DNA of 14,272 nt from Oscillospiraceae bacterium (GTDB lineage: Bacteria; Bacillota; Clostridia; Oscillospirales; Ruminococcaceae), in NCBI GenBank assembly GCA_029098085.1, contig JAQXNQ010000095.1, positions 1 through 14,272 on the forward strand, written 5' to 3'. The notes under the pieces are model-generated. The model saw only the letters and a program-made list of their open reading frames with translations, did no database searches and was not told the origin of the DNA. Position numbers and translations under genes: made by a program. Positions 13,626 to 14,272 of the stretch are shown here, piece by piece (position 1 is the stretch's first letter; every line of letters begins with the position of its first letter).

Positions 13626-14192
13626 ATGGCATTTAAGATTGGATTTGCAGCAGACTATACGGAAAGAAAGGGGGAGACTCCTGTGGTCTTGGAGCCGCGC
13701 AGCGTCGTACCCAGAAAGTCGGTGGTACAGGTATTGTTCCCCGGCAGAGGATCCTCGCTGGCATACTACAACGATCGGTTCGACCTGCATGTTGGCGACA
13801 TCGTCTATGTAGACGGCAAGCTGGAAGGACAGCGCGGTCGCGTCGTGGAGGTCGCTTACAATTTCAAAATAAAGGTGTCCGACTACAAGCGCGTCATCGG
13901 ACTGGCAGACACAGAAGTACACGGCCAGTTCTTTAACGCGGGATCGCACTTCGTTACCTTCGACAGAGCCGCGCTGCCGCAAAGCAAGATTGTTACTTGG
14001 TACAAGGCACCGGCAAAGGAAGATGATGAATATGTCAGCGGCAGCGATGATAGTAGCTTCCGTCTGGATGACCTCAAGAGCATGAAGATCAGCGCCGCCA
14101 TCGCAGAGCGCGGCCACGATTACTACATGGAGAACAGGGTCAGATACATAGAGTCTACTCCGCAAGCTCATAAAATTCAAAATCTGGGATAA
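13626..14192 (+). CDS. N-terminal part of a SWIM zinc-finger-associated protein, C-terminus truncated
   Basis: A 188-residue open frame with a strong AAGGAGGT site and a good promoter, so it should be expressed. Residues about 29-115 look like small beta-rich domains (VVQVLFPGRGSSLAYYNDRF, then HVGDIVYVDGKLEGQRGRVV, then VHGQFFNAGSHFVTFD), followed by an acidic linker EDDEYVSGSDDS and the segment KISAAIAERGHDYYMENRV. From memory, clostridial homologues continue after that segment into a C-terminal SWIM zinc finger (C-x-C...C-x-H), a domain thought to bind DNA or protein. Here the likeness ends at VRYI (about 14150), and the frame closes after a short unrelated tail, STPQAHKIQNLG. No Cys/His finger is present. 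It is therefore probably a broken gene whose 3' part was replaced, although a short product may be made. The function of the family is unknown. Codon choice is less GC-biased than in the genes left of 12300. Confidence 0.6.
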   Translation: MAFKIGFAADYTERKGETPVVLEPRSVVPRKSVVQVLFPGRGSSLAYYNDRFDLHVGDIVYVDGKLEGQRGRVVEVAYNFKIKVSDYKRVIGLADTEVHGQFFNAGSHFVTFDRAALPQSKIVTWYKAPAKEDDEYVSGSDDSSFRLDDLKSMKISAAIAERGHDYYMENRVRYIESTPQAHKIQNLG

Positions 14193-14228
14193 GAACGCCC
14201 AGTAGACAGATTTGCAAAAATTGGCGCA

Positions 14229-14248
14229 AAAGAGACCGCAGTCTCTTT
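14229..14248 (+). terminator. Small hairpin after the truncated gene
   Basis: AAAGAGAC (14229-14236) pairs with GTCTCTTT (14241-14248), loop CGCA, then GTCAG. The T-run is part of the stem and no further Ts follow, so it is at best a weak terminator. It may mark the join created when the preceding gene lost its 3' end. Nothing else is seen from 14193 to the window end. Confidence 0.4.
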
Positions 14249-14272
14249 GTCAGATTCATGCACAGCAAAGCA

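Noticed and set aside
13431..14180. 249-residue minus-strand frame opposite the truncated SWIM-family gene
   Set aside because: The plus strand has a promoter, an AAGGAGGT site and family-like sequence. The minus frame has none of these and runs into the terminator at 13419-13457.

Overview
The window looks like a chromosomal segment of a GC-rich Firmicute of the class Clostridia, probably a gut Oscillospiraceae/Ruminococcaceae relative. The reasons are an EndoA-type MazF very close to the Bacillus form, an ECF sigma/zf-HC2 anti-sigma pair, strong AGGAGG ribosome sites with SigA-type promoters, a pgk-tpiA-gpmI cluster and a GH92 mannosidase. The taxonomy is inferred from gene content and recalled protein families; no search was run.

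Layout. Positions 1-331 hold the 3' end of a rubrerythrin gene, closed by a clear terminator. Positions 451-1772 hold an ECF sigma factor and its membrane zinc-finger anti-sigma factor, overlapping by 4 bases. Positions 2066-4288 encode a GH92 alpha-mannosidase without a signal peptide. It is followed, starting in its stop codon, by a compact array of small hairpins (4285-4404) separated by GTGAAAT-like spacers, and then by a strong inverted repeat shared with the convergent phosphoesterase gene. On the minus strand, read from right to left, come trmL and degV (overlapping start/stop), then pgk, tpiA and gpmI from a good SigA promoter, then the calcineurin-like phosphoesterase. Each glycolytic gene is followed by its own terminator-like hairpin. 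Positions 10830-11192 encode an orphan MazF/EndoA endoribonuclease behind a 327-base structured spacer with no antitoxin gene. A minus-strand GxDLY/SGNH hydrolase follows (11245-12297).

From 12420 the character changes. A consensus promoter drives tRNA-Ser(GGA) (12480-12572). Immediately after it lies a second, broken copy of the same tRNA and its terminator (12621-12759), whose variable region holds a hairpin almost identical to one of the hairpins behind the mannosidase gene. The remaining 1.5 kb is less GC-rich and holds gene debris: the 3' part of a sirtuin with a TAG where the family has Trp, and the 5' part of what I recall as a SWIM zinc-finger protein, which loses its finger domain at about 14150. 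Together these suggest a recombination-prone boundary at a tRNA gene.

The most unusual signals are the triloop hairpin array at 4285-4404, the related palindrome inside the duplicated tRNA, and the damaged tRNA-adjacent region. I see no CRISPR array, no intact transposase or integrase, and no complete new defence system.
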